A stretch of 64,000 nucleotides of DNA from Parus major (Eukaryota > Chordata > Aves > Passeriformes > Paridae). The notes under the pieces were generated by a model that made no database searches, was not told the DNA's origin, and worked only from the letters and a program-made list of their open reading frames with translations. Both the position numbers and the translations under genes were made by a program. Numbering within the stretch: the first letter of the stretch is position 1; every line of letters begins with the position of its first letter. The stretch covers positions 18,610,302 to 18,674,301 of the forward strand of contig NC_031773.1 in NCBI RefSeq assembly GCF_001522545.3, read 5' to 3'. Below are positions 28,003 through 51,929 of this stretch, piece by piece.

Positions 28003-30309
28003 GTATTTTAACCACCATTTCTGCTGAAGGTATTTATTTTCCTAATTAGCCAATATTTTTATTGAGAGCAAACTCTGGTCAGCTAGATCTAGTACAGGAT
28101 AATCCCACCATTTTACACATTTTCTTGCAGAACATTAGTTGAACTAATTACCTCCTGTGAGGGGCATCTGGGTGTAATGCTGAAGCAGGGGAACAGTAGG
28201 CAGTTTCTCTGCTTACCACATGTAACTGGTTAAGAAGAAAAGGATGAGTTTCCCTGTCCTACTGAACACAGAGGGAGACTGCTCAATGTGAGAACTTACA
28301 GAGTCCAGAGTTAGGCATGGTGAGTTGATTTTGTTGTTGCTTTTCCTGTCTCCGGTGCTCAGTCTTGCAAGGAGCTGACAGCTGTAGTCCCAGTCCAGCA
28401 AAGCACTCCAACATTGGCTTGACATCAGGCACAGTCATTTGTGCTTCAGGTGTGTGGGAAATAAAGATCCTTTAAGTGCAAAAGATGTTGAATGGGTGGC
28501 AGAGCTTTTTCTTTGAAATTGACACAGGTAAATCACTGTGACCTTTACTTTAAAAAAACATATTAATCCAAAGACCCTGTATTCATATATATAATAAGCT
28601 GTATTCCATACAGATAATGTACCATCTGTTTGAACCCTTTGTTAATCAGTGGTCCATCTTTTTTGATTGTATGTAAAGCAAAATGCAGCCTGTTGTTTTT
28701 CCTTGATCAGGCAATAGTTCCCTCCAGCTGCAATTGGAGCTGTGGCTACAAAGAATTGCAGGTTAAACCATGTAGGTGGAAGAAAAATCTTTGAAAACTG
28801 TAGTCCTGTATTGTCCCTGGGAGTGGCAGAGGAGGCTGCACAGCAGCTCAGCTCTGGGGCAGTGCTCAGTCAGCCTCAGGTGGCACCCAGCAGCTGCCTG
28901 CTTTGGGAGTGTTGTTCACCAGCATTACGTTTTTACACTGCTGGCCCACACCATGTTTGAGGTGTCTTTTCTATACCAAATACTGAACAAAATTTAAAAA
29001 TATGCTATTTAAGGTGGATTAAAGTGTCTGTATTTCCACTGGAAGTTGTATTTCTGTGTGTATTGTAAAACATCTAAAAAACTGACAAATATATCAAGTT
29101 ACCTCAGTGCCAGGCAGTGGGAAAAACACATGGAAAAGAAACAGCACATTATCACTTGTGTAACTCTAAGATTCTCATGTATGTATTTCCCTGTTTCTTT
29201 TTAAAACCAAAATAAATTTTATTTTAGACTTGAATGTTTTAAGACTGACATTTTGATAAGATGTGGGAGCTTTTAAGTACTGGCAGGAGAAGAGTCACTC
29301 ATGTGGGTCTGACTGGTGGACAGACTTCAACGAGGTGCTGAGGCCATGATGTGGAAATGCACATGGAAGACATCAAACACAGGATAAAAGTAGCCCCAAA
29401 GATACAAGGCTGAAATCGGGCTACTGACTCTTGGGGTGCAAAAACGCACCAGCTGTTATATCCTCACACCAGCAGGTCTTGTGTGTCCCTGTGTATGTGT
29501 GAGAACCCCAGGAACAGCTGAAGCAGCTGTCCTGTTCAGCAGCTCCCAGCTGAAGAAGGTGGCTGGGGGTTGTGTAATTATCCCTTCCCTCGCTGCTTGC
29601 CTTCTGCCTGCTGCAGAGTGGAGCTTTCTACCTTCCAGGGAGGCAACAGCAACAAAGCTGTTACCCTCACTCCCAGTAGAGAAAAGGCTGGGAGCTGGGG
29701 GCGTGTGCTCTTTTCCATTGCAAGACCTCGTCCTTTGAGTCCTGACACCTGGCTTGGCTCTGGCTCCTCCTTGGAGCCTCCTTGGACTCCTGCTGGGGGT
29801 GACTGCTGCAAAGTGAGCAAATGCTTGCTTTTGCTTGTTGGATGTTTGGTTGGTTTGTGTGGTATGACACGGAAAAGCTCTGTGATGATAGGGACAAGGG
29901 GAAAGACGCACACAGCTACTTTCACATGTGCTTTATCCAAGATACTTGGTACTTGTGTATTATGACTAATGGATGACTAATTCCTCAAAAGTAGTAAGGA
30001 TCAGACCTAAAAGAAAAGAAAATGCTAAAGAAAAAAATTATCCCAACTAGATGACATTCTTTCAGTGGTCAGATGTCCCTGATTCTGGCTACAGAGATGA
30101 TTCACAAACTGGACAAAGTAATGAAAAGTGAGATTTGATTAGAGCAGGGTGGTTAATAATGTGATATATGCAACTAAGCGGCATATCTGCTTTCTCCAGG
30201 GCCAGCAGGAGTGTTCTGTTTCTGGAGTTCTGTGTGGGCAAGCCTGGCAAAGTTGCTCAGGCCTTTAAGTTTGTGCAAGTTGTCACTATCTGCTAACACA
30301 AGTGGGAGT
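28003..30309. other. intergenic sequence between TRABD and SELENOO
   Basis: No exon, RNA gene or repeat family recognised. Another AATAAA is at 29211. Overlapping open frames at 29436-29965 on both strands are unrelated to known proteins and look like chance in a slightly GC-richer patch. Confidence 0.5.
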
Positions 30310-30960
30310 TGTGAGAGGTTAGTTTGATCTCAGAGTGCAAGAAGGACACAAAGGGATTTCAGTTTAAATCACAACAGCAATGATGCGCCTTTATTTTAGT
30401 GCCAACAACATGGGTTATGCAATAGATGAAAGGGAGAGAGAGGGAGGGATAAAGAGGCAAAGTAAAGAGAGAAAAAATGGGGGGGTTATGGCTACCAATG
30501 GACAAGATGGGGTCACTAGTGTCTTCTTCCATGGGGAGATCTCTTTCAGAAAGTAACTTAGGGGCAGTTGGCCAAGAGGTGGGGAGATTCACAGCCCATT
30601 GTGATAAGACCCATTGCTCAGGGAAGCAAGTGTAAGGTACAGAACAACCCTCTCCTCACCAGCAGGAACGAAGGCAGCATACCATGGAAGCACAGCGAGC
30701 ACACCTGCAAACATCACTTGACAAGCATCCACCTCAACCAGGCCAGAACCCCTGTACAAAGTCCCCTGGGGTCTTCAGGGTCTTGGTCTCTGTTCTTGCG
30801 ACGATCGTGGGGCAGATAAGGGAAATTTCGGACCGTCTCTTACAGAAGTGCAACAGAGTTCTGAGTGTGCATCACCCAAATGCCACGGGGCAGCTCCTCT
30901 CCCTCTCCCTGCTGCCACCACCATGTCGTCTCTGCTACGGTTACACCCCAGTTCTTTAAA
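30310..30960 (-). mobile_element. ERV-type LTR remnant (probably solo)
   Basis: Read on the minus strand, an AATAAAGG signal (around 30390-30397) sits ahead of a short U5-like segment that ends AACCTCTCACA, as expected of an LTR 3' end (CA terminus at 30310). The U3-like part extends right to roughly 30.96 kb. No viral coding sequence adjoins it on either side. No target duplication was found, so boundaries are approximate. It lies a few hundred bases before the SELENOO CpG island, in antisense orientation. Confidence 0.5.
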
Positions 30961-31393
30961 GCTGAGACTCACGTTTGAGTTTAGCTGAAAAGTACAAGTA
31001 AAATAATAATGTAGTGCCATCTACTGTCTGTAAATGGTTCACCTGCTAAGGCCGGGTTTAAGTGGAGGCATCCACTGGACCCTTCAGAGAAAGTTAAGTG
31101 TGCACACCTAAAAGAGGTTTGGTCTTGACCCACCACTGAGGTAGCTGCTATTAACTGAAATAAAACTGGAGCATTGTGAATAAGTATTGACTTCTGGCAT
31201 ACATACATTTAACTTTTTTCTTCTTGTGGGTCCCGCACCCCCCGCTGCTGGCGGCTGCTCGAGTGGGCCGAGCCGCCCGGCCCGGGGCCAACTTTTACGT
31301 GCCGGGCCGCAGCCGCGCTCCCCGGGCTCGGCTGTCCGGGCAGGGCGGCCCCAAGGGCGGGACTCTCCCCGGCACCGCCCCCGGCCCGGTCGC

Positions 31394-42866
<11,473 letters not shown>

Positions 42867-43185
42867 CCGCCTTGTTTTGTTTTTTGCTGTGAACTGAAGA
42901 CTCTGATCCTCCTTCAGCAGTGAAGAATTCAGCAAGGCAAACATCAAAGTGCTATTAAGTTATTGAAACAGCACTACATTTGGATGCATCTACAGCGGTC
43001 TTCAGCTGTGCTTAATTTGAAGCAATTGTGGATCATTGGAACAAACCAGTGACAATCAACAGCCTATACACATCAGTAATATAAATGTTTAAAGACCCAA
43101 AGTCTTTTCTTTATCCTCACTAGTAAAGTTAAGTAAAAAGCAGCATTTTATGTTGAGGCAGGCTGAACTTGAAACATCCAAATGG

Positions 43186-43254
43186 AGTTGTTGTTATGTG
43201 AAGACAAAAATAGCAAGTCAGGAATCTGATCTGTTTTTGTCTGATGTCTTAACT
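43186..43254 (+). ncRNA. SELENOO: SECIS element, form II
   Basis: Folded by hand. Lower helix: AGTTG 43186-43190 with TAACT 43250-43254. Non-Watson-Crick core: GTGA 43198-43201 opposite GAT 43243-43245. Helix II of 12 bp: 43202-43213 with 43231-43242 (one U-G wobble). Unpaired C then AA at 43214-43216. Mini-stem 43217-43221 with 43226-43230, closing the loop GAAT. This is the full layout of a form II SECIS, in the right strand and 341 nt after the Sec codon. Confidence 0.85.
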
Positions 43255-43523
43255 AATAGTACTTCTTAATACTTGTTTACTACTCTCTCTATGCAGAAAC
43301 TTATAGTCTTCTTTAATGGAGGAATAGATTCAGTGTTGCTTGTTTGAACTATGTTTCATGTAATTAAGTAGTTAATTTCTTGTGAACCCTCAGATTGGTA
43401 TTAAATCAATATCTATTTTCTGAGAGTGTGTATCGGCTAGAATTTTTGGGGAGCAATTGAATTTTTTTAAGAGCAGAATTAAGGGAGATGACATACATTT
43501 GCACTTGAAAACTTGGTGATGAA

Positions 43524-43549
43524 GTTTATTCAGTTTCAACTGAATAAAC
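43524..43549. repeat. perfect 12-bp inverted repeat with poly(A) signals on both strands
   Basis: GTTTATTCAGTT, spacer TC, AACTGAATAAAC. AATAAA is read at 43543-43548 on the plus strand and at 43525-43530 on the minus strand. The plus-strand copy is a candidate end signal for SELENOO. Confidence 0.7.
43543..43548 (+). terminator. SELENOO: candidate poly(A) signal of SELENOO
   Basis: AATAAA 677 nt after the TAA stop and about 290 nt past the SECIS, so a transcript ending here keeps the SECIS. Confidence 0.5.
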
Positions 43550-43559
43550 AACACCCATA

Positions 43560-46004
43560 AATATTTGCTAAACTCAGGAGAGTAGTTTGTAACCCAATTG
43601 CCTTGGGCAGGATGCATAAGCCAAATTAGCATGAGCCTTAAACTACCCCAGCACTCAAATCCAGGTTTGTTGTGTATTTATTTCTGTGCTCCTAACAGAG
43701 TCTGACTGTTGCAGAAGTGTGCGGGTGAGGTATTGCTCATCACACTTATCAATGGGGTTCTTCCATTCTTTCGCTATTCTTGCACCATTTAATTTACTTC
43801 CATGGTCTTCAAAAATCTTCTTGCTGGAAGTTGGCCATTTAGGAACATGCTATTTGAGCCTGGGTAAAAGATGATGGAGGATGTGGGAGGAGAAGAGGAA
43901 CTTGCTTGCAAGTTACTTAGAATGTTTCAGTTGAGGTTTCAGGGGAAGGTTGGTTGCCCTTACTGTCACATCATCAAAAGAAAGTTGTTCTGCAGTTAGT
44001 TATGTAGCTTTCTGAACTTCTTTTTGAAGGACTGTGTCACTAGTTCAGACATCTGAAAGGTTTGGTTTAATGCAAAGGCCTCTCTTTCCAAAGAGATCGC
44101 TGTCCCACACTGTGACTTACGTGTCCTCAAGGAAATCCTTCTACCCCTATGCAAACTTGTTTTCAGCTTGGGTTGAACTGTGGTTTTTTAAGTCTGCCTC
44201 AATATGAGCTGTCAGCACACAGGGTGAACAGTTGGACTGTTGCTTATCCATCTGTACTAATAGTCAGTTTGTCCTCCTCACTGTCACAGGACATAGGGCA
44301 TGCTTTGCATGTAAATATTCACTCTGTCTTGGAGCTGGAGGAATTGATGATCTCTGACAACCACAGCATTTCCTGTGCAATTTTGGAGTCCTTACAGAAA
44401 AGGACAAGCTAGGTATATTACCTAGCCCGTGGATGAATGGTGTAGTTGAAAGAGGTCTTTTGGAAATAATCCATTTTTGTGGGAATTTGAGGCTTTCATT
44501 GAGAATTATCCTTCCTTTAAAATTGGGTTACTGGAACCAAACCATTTAATGGAAACTAGCAGAAAGTCAGTGCTGGGTTAAACAGGACAGCATCAGGTAG
44601 GGGAAGTGTTGGCAATTTGAAATACACTTGAAACATCCCCTTGCAGAACCTGTGGTCTCCTACAGTGCGTCTGGTCAACAAGGGAGTAACAGAGGGAAGA
44701 GAAGTTGCTTCAAACTGATCAACACAACTGTGCTGATTTTGTTTCTCAGTTTGTATCTTTTCTGTTGATATGCAGAGGGGAAGAGAGTTTTATAGGAGCT
44801 CTGTCCAAGCTTTTTGCTTAACAAAATGGTGTAAAAAGTAATGATTCCTAGCCATGCCTAAGGGATCAAGTCTTTTTAACAGCACTGTGATAATAATTTG
44901 GGGGGGTTGAGTAGGTCTCTATTAAAAGTGGTATAGAGAAGGAGAATAATATTATCACTGTGTGTTTGAACATACAAGCATTTTAATTAACTACCAAATT
45001 ACTTATTATATTGCCAAAATCATGGAAAGAGATACTTTGGAATAATTTACTAGCAGTTACCTTACCCTTAAAAGGGAAAATGAATGTTATAGTGAGAAAT
45101 GCAAATACAGTGGTATTTGCTACTTTGCAAATATTCTTTGCTTATATGTTGATCAGGTGCAAGAGGCCTAGTAGGGTTGGAATGATTAACGCAGCCCCTT
45201 GCTGTGGCTGCTTTGATGTGCTGCTCAGTAAAGTTTTATGTGTAATAGATGTTCACCTACAGGTAGAAACTCAGAAGGTTTTCACATGTTCCAGCTGCAC
45301 TGACGTCTAACTGCTCGGTTCCCCAGGGCATGCAGTAATATCAGTGCTTTGTTTGGAGAAACATGGTGATACACAAGTGGAATGCTTGTGCTCTTCCAGC
45401 ACACTCATTTCAGCAGGTGGGTCATAGTTTGATCTCTGATGATAGTTTTTTCTGTTCTTGTTCCTGGAGCAGTGTGGAAGCAGGAGGTTCTTCAGCACAA
45501 TTAGGCCAAATTTTGTCAAGAATAGAATGTTATCACTTAGTTCTTCAGAGAGAAAGGAGTACAGCTTATATAGCACTTGGGAATCTAAATACTTGAATCA
45601 TAATTTGCTTCTTGATTTTTACTGGTTGTATTTGCAATAGGCTCTGAAAATAATATTTATTACTGGTCAAATATTCTGCTTATGTAAAACCCATGGAGTT
45701 GTGCTCAAAATGAAATGATGACTCTTCTTACCAAAAGCTTTCTGTGGAAGTACTTGATTAGACTTAGCCTGTGGCTAAACTGAAGAGAGAGCCTCCTGGA
45801 GATGAATCTCTGGGTAGTTTCAGATGATAGTGGGACTCCTTTCATGACTTGGTAAGATTTCACTATAACTCTGCTTCCTGAGCTTGTAAGCCTACAGTTG
45901 CTGAATGTTTGTCAGCTCTTGCTTTGGAATGTTGTGTGGGTTGTTTGAGGGGGTTTTTGTTTGTTTGTGGGAAGTTTTCTTCTTGAGAAGACTGAGCTAG
46001 AACA
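43560..46004. other. intergenic sequence between SELENOO and TUBGCP6 (left part)
   Basis: No recognisable gene, RNA or mobile element. Short open frames are unrelated to known families. Confidence 0.5.
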
Positions 46005-46430
46005 GAGGCTAGACAGAATTAAGAATAAAGTAGGTATTTATTGAAAGGCCTGAAAGAATACACCTTGAGCAGTACAAGAGCCTGGCCAGGGCTACACCCA
46101 AGATGTACCCAAAATGGTCACAAAAATGAATTACTGGTCATGAGGTCTCACATTTTTATAAATTTTGGTCCGTCTTCATATTGGGGTTAATTGTATAATT
46201 ACAGCTTCAGATTATAAACTCCCGTCTTCCTTGTTTTCTCTCTTCAGTCCAACATTGTTTATACTTTTGGGCCTGAAACTTGTACCGATGTTCCTTGGTA
46301 TCAAGCTAGAAAAGGAATTGCTTTGTCTGCCTACTCTGTGAAGAGAGCTCACTAACACTTCATATGAAGCTCAAAACTACATACCTAGGCAGCACAGAAT
46401 ATGAAAAATATGAAAGCTAAAACTTAAGGC
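46005..46430 (-). mobile_element. ERV-type LTR remnant
   Basis: Read on the minus strand, an AATAAA signal (46038-46043) sits near the 3' end of a repeat-like block containing a recurrent songbird LTR stretch (plus strand 'gagcctggccagggctacac'). No viral gene sequence adjoins it. Boundaries and family are approximate, and the call rests on remembered similarity. Confidence 0.45.
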
Positions 46431-47394
46431 ATCAGGATGGGTTTGGATATTTTTTCCAAATAAGTGCTACAGCTTTGATTATGTTATTCAAATTAATAAA
46501 AATTGCAATTTTAATATTGTTGTTCATGCCTGTTTCCTCAAAGTTTTACTGTTAACCATGCTGTTTGCAGATATGAACAGGTGTCACATCCAGTGTATGA
46601 TCATACAGTCTGAATTCTAAGTAGTGCTGCCACTACCTTGCTTACATGGCTACGTCTTGTCATTTGGCTTTTTGCTTCCTGCGTTGGCAGTGGGAGGTTT
46701 TTAGTGTGCAGTGATAATTCTCAGTTCCTTTTACCTGTGTACAAATGTTGCATTTGGTCCTGCCACTTCCCCTTAACACCTCTGTTTTCCCTCACCCTGA
46801 CATCAGCTGTGGAGCTGAAGGATACAGCTACCCTGTGTGGTACAGGTACCATGCCATATAAATCAAAGAACACGAGGAGCTGTGATAAAGCTCCAGACAG
46901 ACATGACTATAGACTGCACCATTTTTGTTCATGCAATTCTTGCAGCAGATGCCTAATTAACAGGGGAGCAGAAAATCAGGGGGAGAAGTCAGGTTTTTCT
47001 AAGCTAAGTGTTCAAAATCTCTTTGTACTCCTTAGATAAAAGACACATCAGCAAGGCTTGATTCTAAGCAAGAAATTTTCACATTCAAGTCTAAAATGGA
47101 AAGCTAGCAGAAAAGAAAATCCCATGCTTAGCTCAGGGAGCTGAAAATAATTGCTTGAAAGCTGTCAAGACCTAGAAACAGTTGCATCTTTTCTTAAAAC
47201 ACACATAACATAATGACACGTTACCTTGTTTAAGTTCTTTAGTAATTTTTTTCCATCCAGTTCCTGTAATACCTAGAATTAAACAGAAAATGTACAGTTA
47301 AGATATATTACCCAAATGTAACTGAAAACACCTGAAACACTCTTAAGCCCCACAGATACTGTGATAGAACTTAAAAATATCATCCCAAATAGAG
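46431..47394. other. intergenic sequence
   Basis: Nothing recognised; the open frame at 46638-47039 has no similarity I know. Confidence 0.45.
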
Positions 47395-47660
47395 ATGATG
47401 GTCTATGATAGCCAAGAAAACGCTGAAGGCCTTTGACCACATGAGCTATGTGCAAAGGCTGAGAGAGAGCTGTGACTGTTTCTTTCCTGGAGTAGGGGAA
47501 GCTCAGCGTGGCCTTATCTGTTAACTACCTGGAATAAAAAGATGGAGACAAACTCTTCTCAGTGGTGCCATGTAAAAGAAGAAAAGGGATGGGTGCAAGT
47601 CAAAATGGAGAAAACTTCATTTTCAACATAAGGATTTTTTTGTGTTAAACTGTGTCTCCT
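47395..47660 (+). mobile_element. CR1 LINE fragment, diverged
   Basis: Follows the avian CR1 consensus in sense orientation: 'gcaaaggctgagagagagct', then a 'ggggaagctcagcgtggcct' block, 'ttaactacctggaa', 'gacaaactcttctcagtggt' and a final 'aaaacttcattttcaacata'. No intact frame. It is opposite in orientation to the copy at 2.8-3.5 kb. Confidence 0.75.
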
Positions 47661-50600
47661 AAAGGAGAGCCACCACCCAGTGGTACTGCATTGGAATAGC
47701 CTTCATCTTGGCAAACAGGACAGAGGAGCTGACAGAAGTTGAAAGAACAATGAGAAGGACCACCCCCCACCACACTCCACAAATTCCAAAACCAAGTTTT
47801 TTCAATCATGTACAAGCAGCAGTAAAATCCTGGGGAAAAGGGGGGGCCCTAGAATATGAATTGAGACACAGTTGCAGAAGGAAGCAGGAAATCTAATGCC
47901 TAGAACAAAAAATGACCTAAACATGACTAATCCTAAGCAAAGCTGTTGTAGTCAAGGTGTTGGATGAAACCACTTTCCCTGGCTTGTGAAGCCTTCACAA
48001 TGACCAGAAGATCCATAGGACCCTCTGCAATGTGTGCAGGTGAATCAAGAGAAGAAAAAGGTCTTGTTTGCCTCTTATTTATTCCAGTAAGATTTTTGTG
48101 CTTCCTATCCCTGCCAGAGGAAAGAGAAATAGGTGGAAATAATGCCAACACCTGGATTTCTGAACAGGAAATGAAAAAGCCTTTGAATGAAAATACACCT
48201 TTGAGGACTCTGACAGTGTCCCCACTGTTCTCCTGGCCCCCAGCCCTCTGGAGAAGGTATCACTGCTGACTAGCCCAAACCTCCTGGGCAGGCACCTCTC
48301 ACTGCTTAGCTCTTCAGGCAGTAACATACCGGGTGACTTGCAGCAGTCACTATCTCTGTCATTCTGGTTCAGGAAGTGATGTTGACTTTCTGCTTACCCA
48401 GGATGCTTCTTGAGCACAGGGTAATTTGGATCCTCTGAGACTCCATGAGATGACACTAAAGGTCTAGGAGCTCAACTTCAGAGCAGCACTGCTATTCCAC
48501 ACACAACTGCTCTTGCTACCCAGAACTTTTTGACTGTCAGAACAGGCAAGGGCAGTAAAGAGCCTTCTCCTCTAGTTTGACCAAGTTCCATTAGAAGAGA
48601 TGGAATCCATACATACGGTGCCATCTTACAGAAGCTGAACTACCACAGAAGCCATAACTTCACAAATACGTAAAGCACAGAAGTACTCAACAGAAGTCAC
48701 TCTTTCACTCAGGGAAACCAGCAACTTCAAAGCATTTCCAGCTTTAGGCCCATGTGAATGCATCAGTAAGTTTCAATCAAAACCTAGCAGCATAGACAAA
48801 ATATTTCCAGTAGCACTCAAGGTTAAACAGTATGGGCTACAATCCTTGTCACATACCTGACTGCAGAGAGGAGGGAGAAGATTTTTTTATTAAGGAGCTG
48901 AAGAAGAAAGAAAAGCAGCCTTGAGTTCAGAGGTTTTCAGGGAGACACAAGAACATGTCATGGCCTACACATAGATGTGGCAAAAAAACCCTAGCAGTTG
49001 AAAGACAACTAAAACACAAGAGGTCAGTTGGAAAATGAAATGGTGCAGGGAGCTGACAATCCTTTTCTTACATTATGTAGGGAAACTGGATTAATAAATC
49101 CACCAATTCACCCTGGTTGCAGCTAGCAGAGTTCACTATTCTTTTCCGTGTCAAGACACCCACATTCATTTGCAGCAGCCTTTGGCACAGCAGTTAGAAT
49201 GGAAGCTTGACAGTTTGTAAATATAACAACTGCCCTGAGTCCCAAAATCTTCTTGCAACACTTGCAACAGACAGACATTCCCTGCCTCAAGCTATACACT
49301 AAGGCCCTAGTTTTCAAATTCTGCTACACAAATCACTAACAGTACTTCCTATTTATGATGCAGAGAAGCAAGACCAGGTTCTAAGACTTTCCTGAATACA
49401 TTAAACATTGAGTGATTTGAGGCTACAGACCATGATAATTAGTCTCAGTTCCCCAATTGGTGATTTCAGGAAGATGTCTCACAACAGAATGTGTAGCTCC
49501 ATTAAGGAAGACAGAGGATAAATTCACAGCAGGAAATCTGAGTCCCAGACACCAGCTTTCTACTTTGATTGAGAGAAATCTGGCATGCTGAGATTTCCAG
49601 TTTTCTAAGAGAACCTGGTTGAAATGGTAAGAAATGTGTAAGTTTTCTGTGGATTTAGCAGTCTTTTACTCACCCTTATTCAAGGAAAAAAAACTCTAGA
49701 ATATGATTCAGTATTAGAGTTCAAAGGGAATCCCAAGAAGACAAACTGTGTATAGTGAAAAGTGAATTATCCTCAGCTCCTCTGATGACAACAAACTAAA
49801 AGTCCATAGCTTGTAATCAAGGTCAGCGAGACCTTCAGGGGACTCAGTTGTACCAACAAAACTGCAGTAAGAAGGAGAAATGCTGATATATAAGGAAGCC
49901 CCAAAACTAAGAAGCAAAAACCCATGAGACATCAGTAAATGAAGACTGGGGAAATGTCATACATAATGGTTCAACAACTTTCTTGAACGTATGCACAAGG
50001 CTGTGAGACACATGCTCTGGAAAGAATCTCTATGGGATATAAAGAATGTTCAGTGAAAACAGGCAGGAGTAGCTTTTCTCATCCCCAGTACACTTGAATA
50101 TCATGCCCTATTAACCAAAACAGGATTTTTGACTGCCTTCCCACTTCTCTTGACAGTATCAGTACATTACAAAGTTCGACTATCACATGCAGTGGTTTTC
50201 AAAATATCTTCAGCTATAATTGACAACTACAGTTGTAACAAGAGCCCTAGTTTACTGGTTACAGTACAAAACTAAACAAAAACCAGCAAAAAAAGCTTAA
50301 TCCAAGCCACAGATGTAAGCCACATATGTAAGCACCTTAATTGAGCTAAAATCAACCACTGTCTGGAGGTATTGAGAAATTCCAATGCTCTCACTGAATT
50401 CTGCAGAGACCACAGGCAGTCCTCTTCACTGTTTCATGAGACAAGATACACAGCAAGTGGCCAAAGGAAAAGGAGTTCTGCACAGCAAAAGATCTGGGGA
50501 GTATAATTTTTGTTTCAGTCTGATGATGACAGCCAGGTATTTGTCACAAAGAGCTTGGCATCAATATACCCTGTGGATTTTCCACCAGTTAACTTGATGA

Positions 50601-51920
50601 ATACCTTAAATGAAACACATCACAGTCCCCAAAGCAGCATCTGATGTTATGAAGGGTCTAAAGCAGACAATAGTTACACCAGTGTATTGCTGTCAAATCC
50701 TTACTTTTTGGAGTACTGTGTTTGACTTGCTGTAGTAGCATGGGAAAACTCTCAAAAACAGATGGATGGGGAGAGGCTTTTTGAGCAGCCTCTATTCAGA
50801 AAAATACAGGAACTGAGCTCCCTTGGCTCTCCAGAAAACCTTATCTTAAAATTTTTCCACAGAAACAGGTAACTAGGTTCAGGAGTCACTTAAAGGAAAA
50901 TTTATGACCAGCTTACCAAGGCAGAGGCTAGCAGATGTTTCCAGAGGGCTTCAAAGCTATTTTTTTTTTTTGCTGGGCAGTAGCTCCCATTCTGGTCTTT
51001 TCAAGTCCAAGGCTTAAAATAAAATACATGTCTGCATTTTTGCCAGAAATCTACCAGAGCATCAATTCCAAAAAGATAGTGCAAAATAAAAACAAGAGCA
51101 TCCTTCAAAATCATAATCATTTGCTATGATGCAACAAGGTTGTGTATCCATCTCGTGGTTTCCACCCAACCCTTCCAAGTGACAGACACCCCGCCCCACC
51201 GTGTTGTTATTTTACCACTGCATGAGTTCTTGCAGTTGGTTTATAGCAGTTTTAATTGCCAAACATACCATCAGCAGGTTCTGCAATTCCCAGGCAAAAG
51301 CTGTTGCTTCTCTTTGCATATGATTCCTGACAGTCTTCTAGCCACAAATGCAATGGTCAGACTGAAGATGGTTTTCTTCTTTCTCCCACAACTGTAAAAT
51401 CACAGTAAGAATCGACAATCTTCAGGCGAGCTTTTATACAGAGGAGTCAGCTGCTGCCTGAGGAGTCACATGCTGCAGATACCTGCCCTCTGCCCAAGGA
51501 ACTGTAATCATCTCAAGTACCTTCAAAGCTTTGCTTCTGCTAGCAGATGAACACAAGCTGTGTTACTTCACCATCTTTTACAGCAGCCTCTCCCATCCCT
51601 CCACAGATTTCCTAGGGCACAGTTCTAAGCACTGACACTGCTGCTCTGACCCTTTTGGTGACTTAGGATGCTTTTTGTACTCACTCGTTGGTTCCTCCAT
51701 GGAAACATGAATTTAAAAGTTCATATTTCAGTAGTTTTCACAAGTCCCTATCAAGGATCAGATTTTAAATTATTTTTGTTTTAGAACGCCCAGGCCTTCA
51801 TACCTCAGTTCTCGGAAAAAACAGTGACATGTGGTCCCTGACTCAGAAAGTAGCTTACAGTACCCTTGCAGGAAAACCGTTTAAGCATGGCAAATTAAAG
51901 CAGGGACAGAGAGGGGGGGA
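47661..51920. other. intergenic sequence, no gene recognised
   Basis: 4.3 kb of moderate AT content. No conserved exon, RNA gene or repeat family seen on either strand. Confidence 0.5.
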
Positions 51921-51929
51921 AATGCAGAC

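Noticed and set aside
29436..29965. Several overlapping open frames on both strands
   Set aside because: No similarity, no splice support, and both strands are equally open; chance in a GC-richer patch.
43487..43549. ATGA-containing segment and hairpin considered as the SECIS
   Set aside because: The hairpin has only a 2-nt loop, with no AA/CC apical motif and no GA partner for the core; the fold at 43186-43254 satisfies all requirements.
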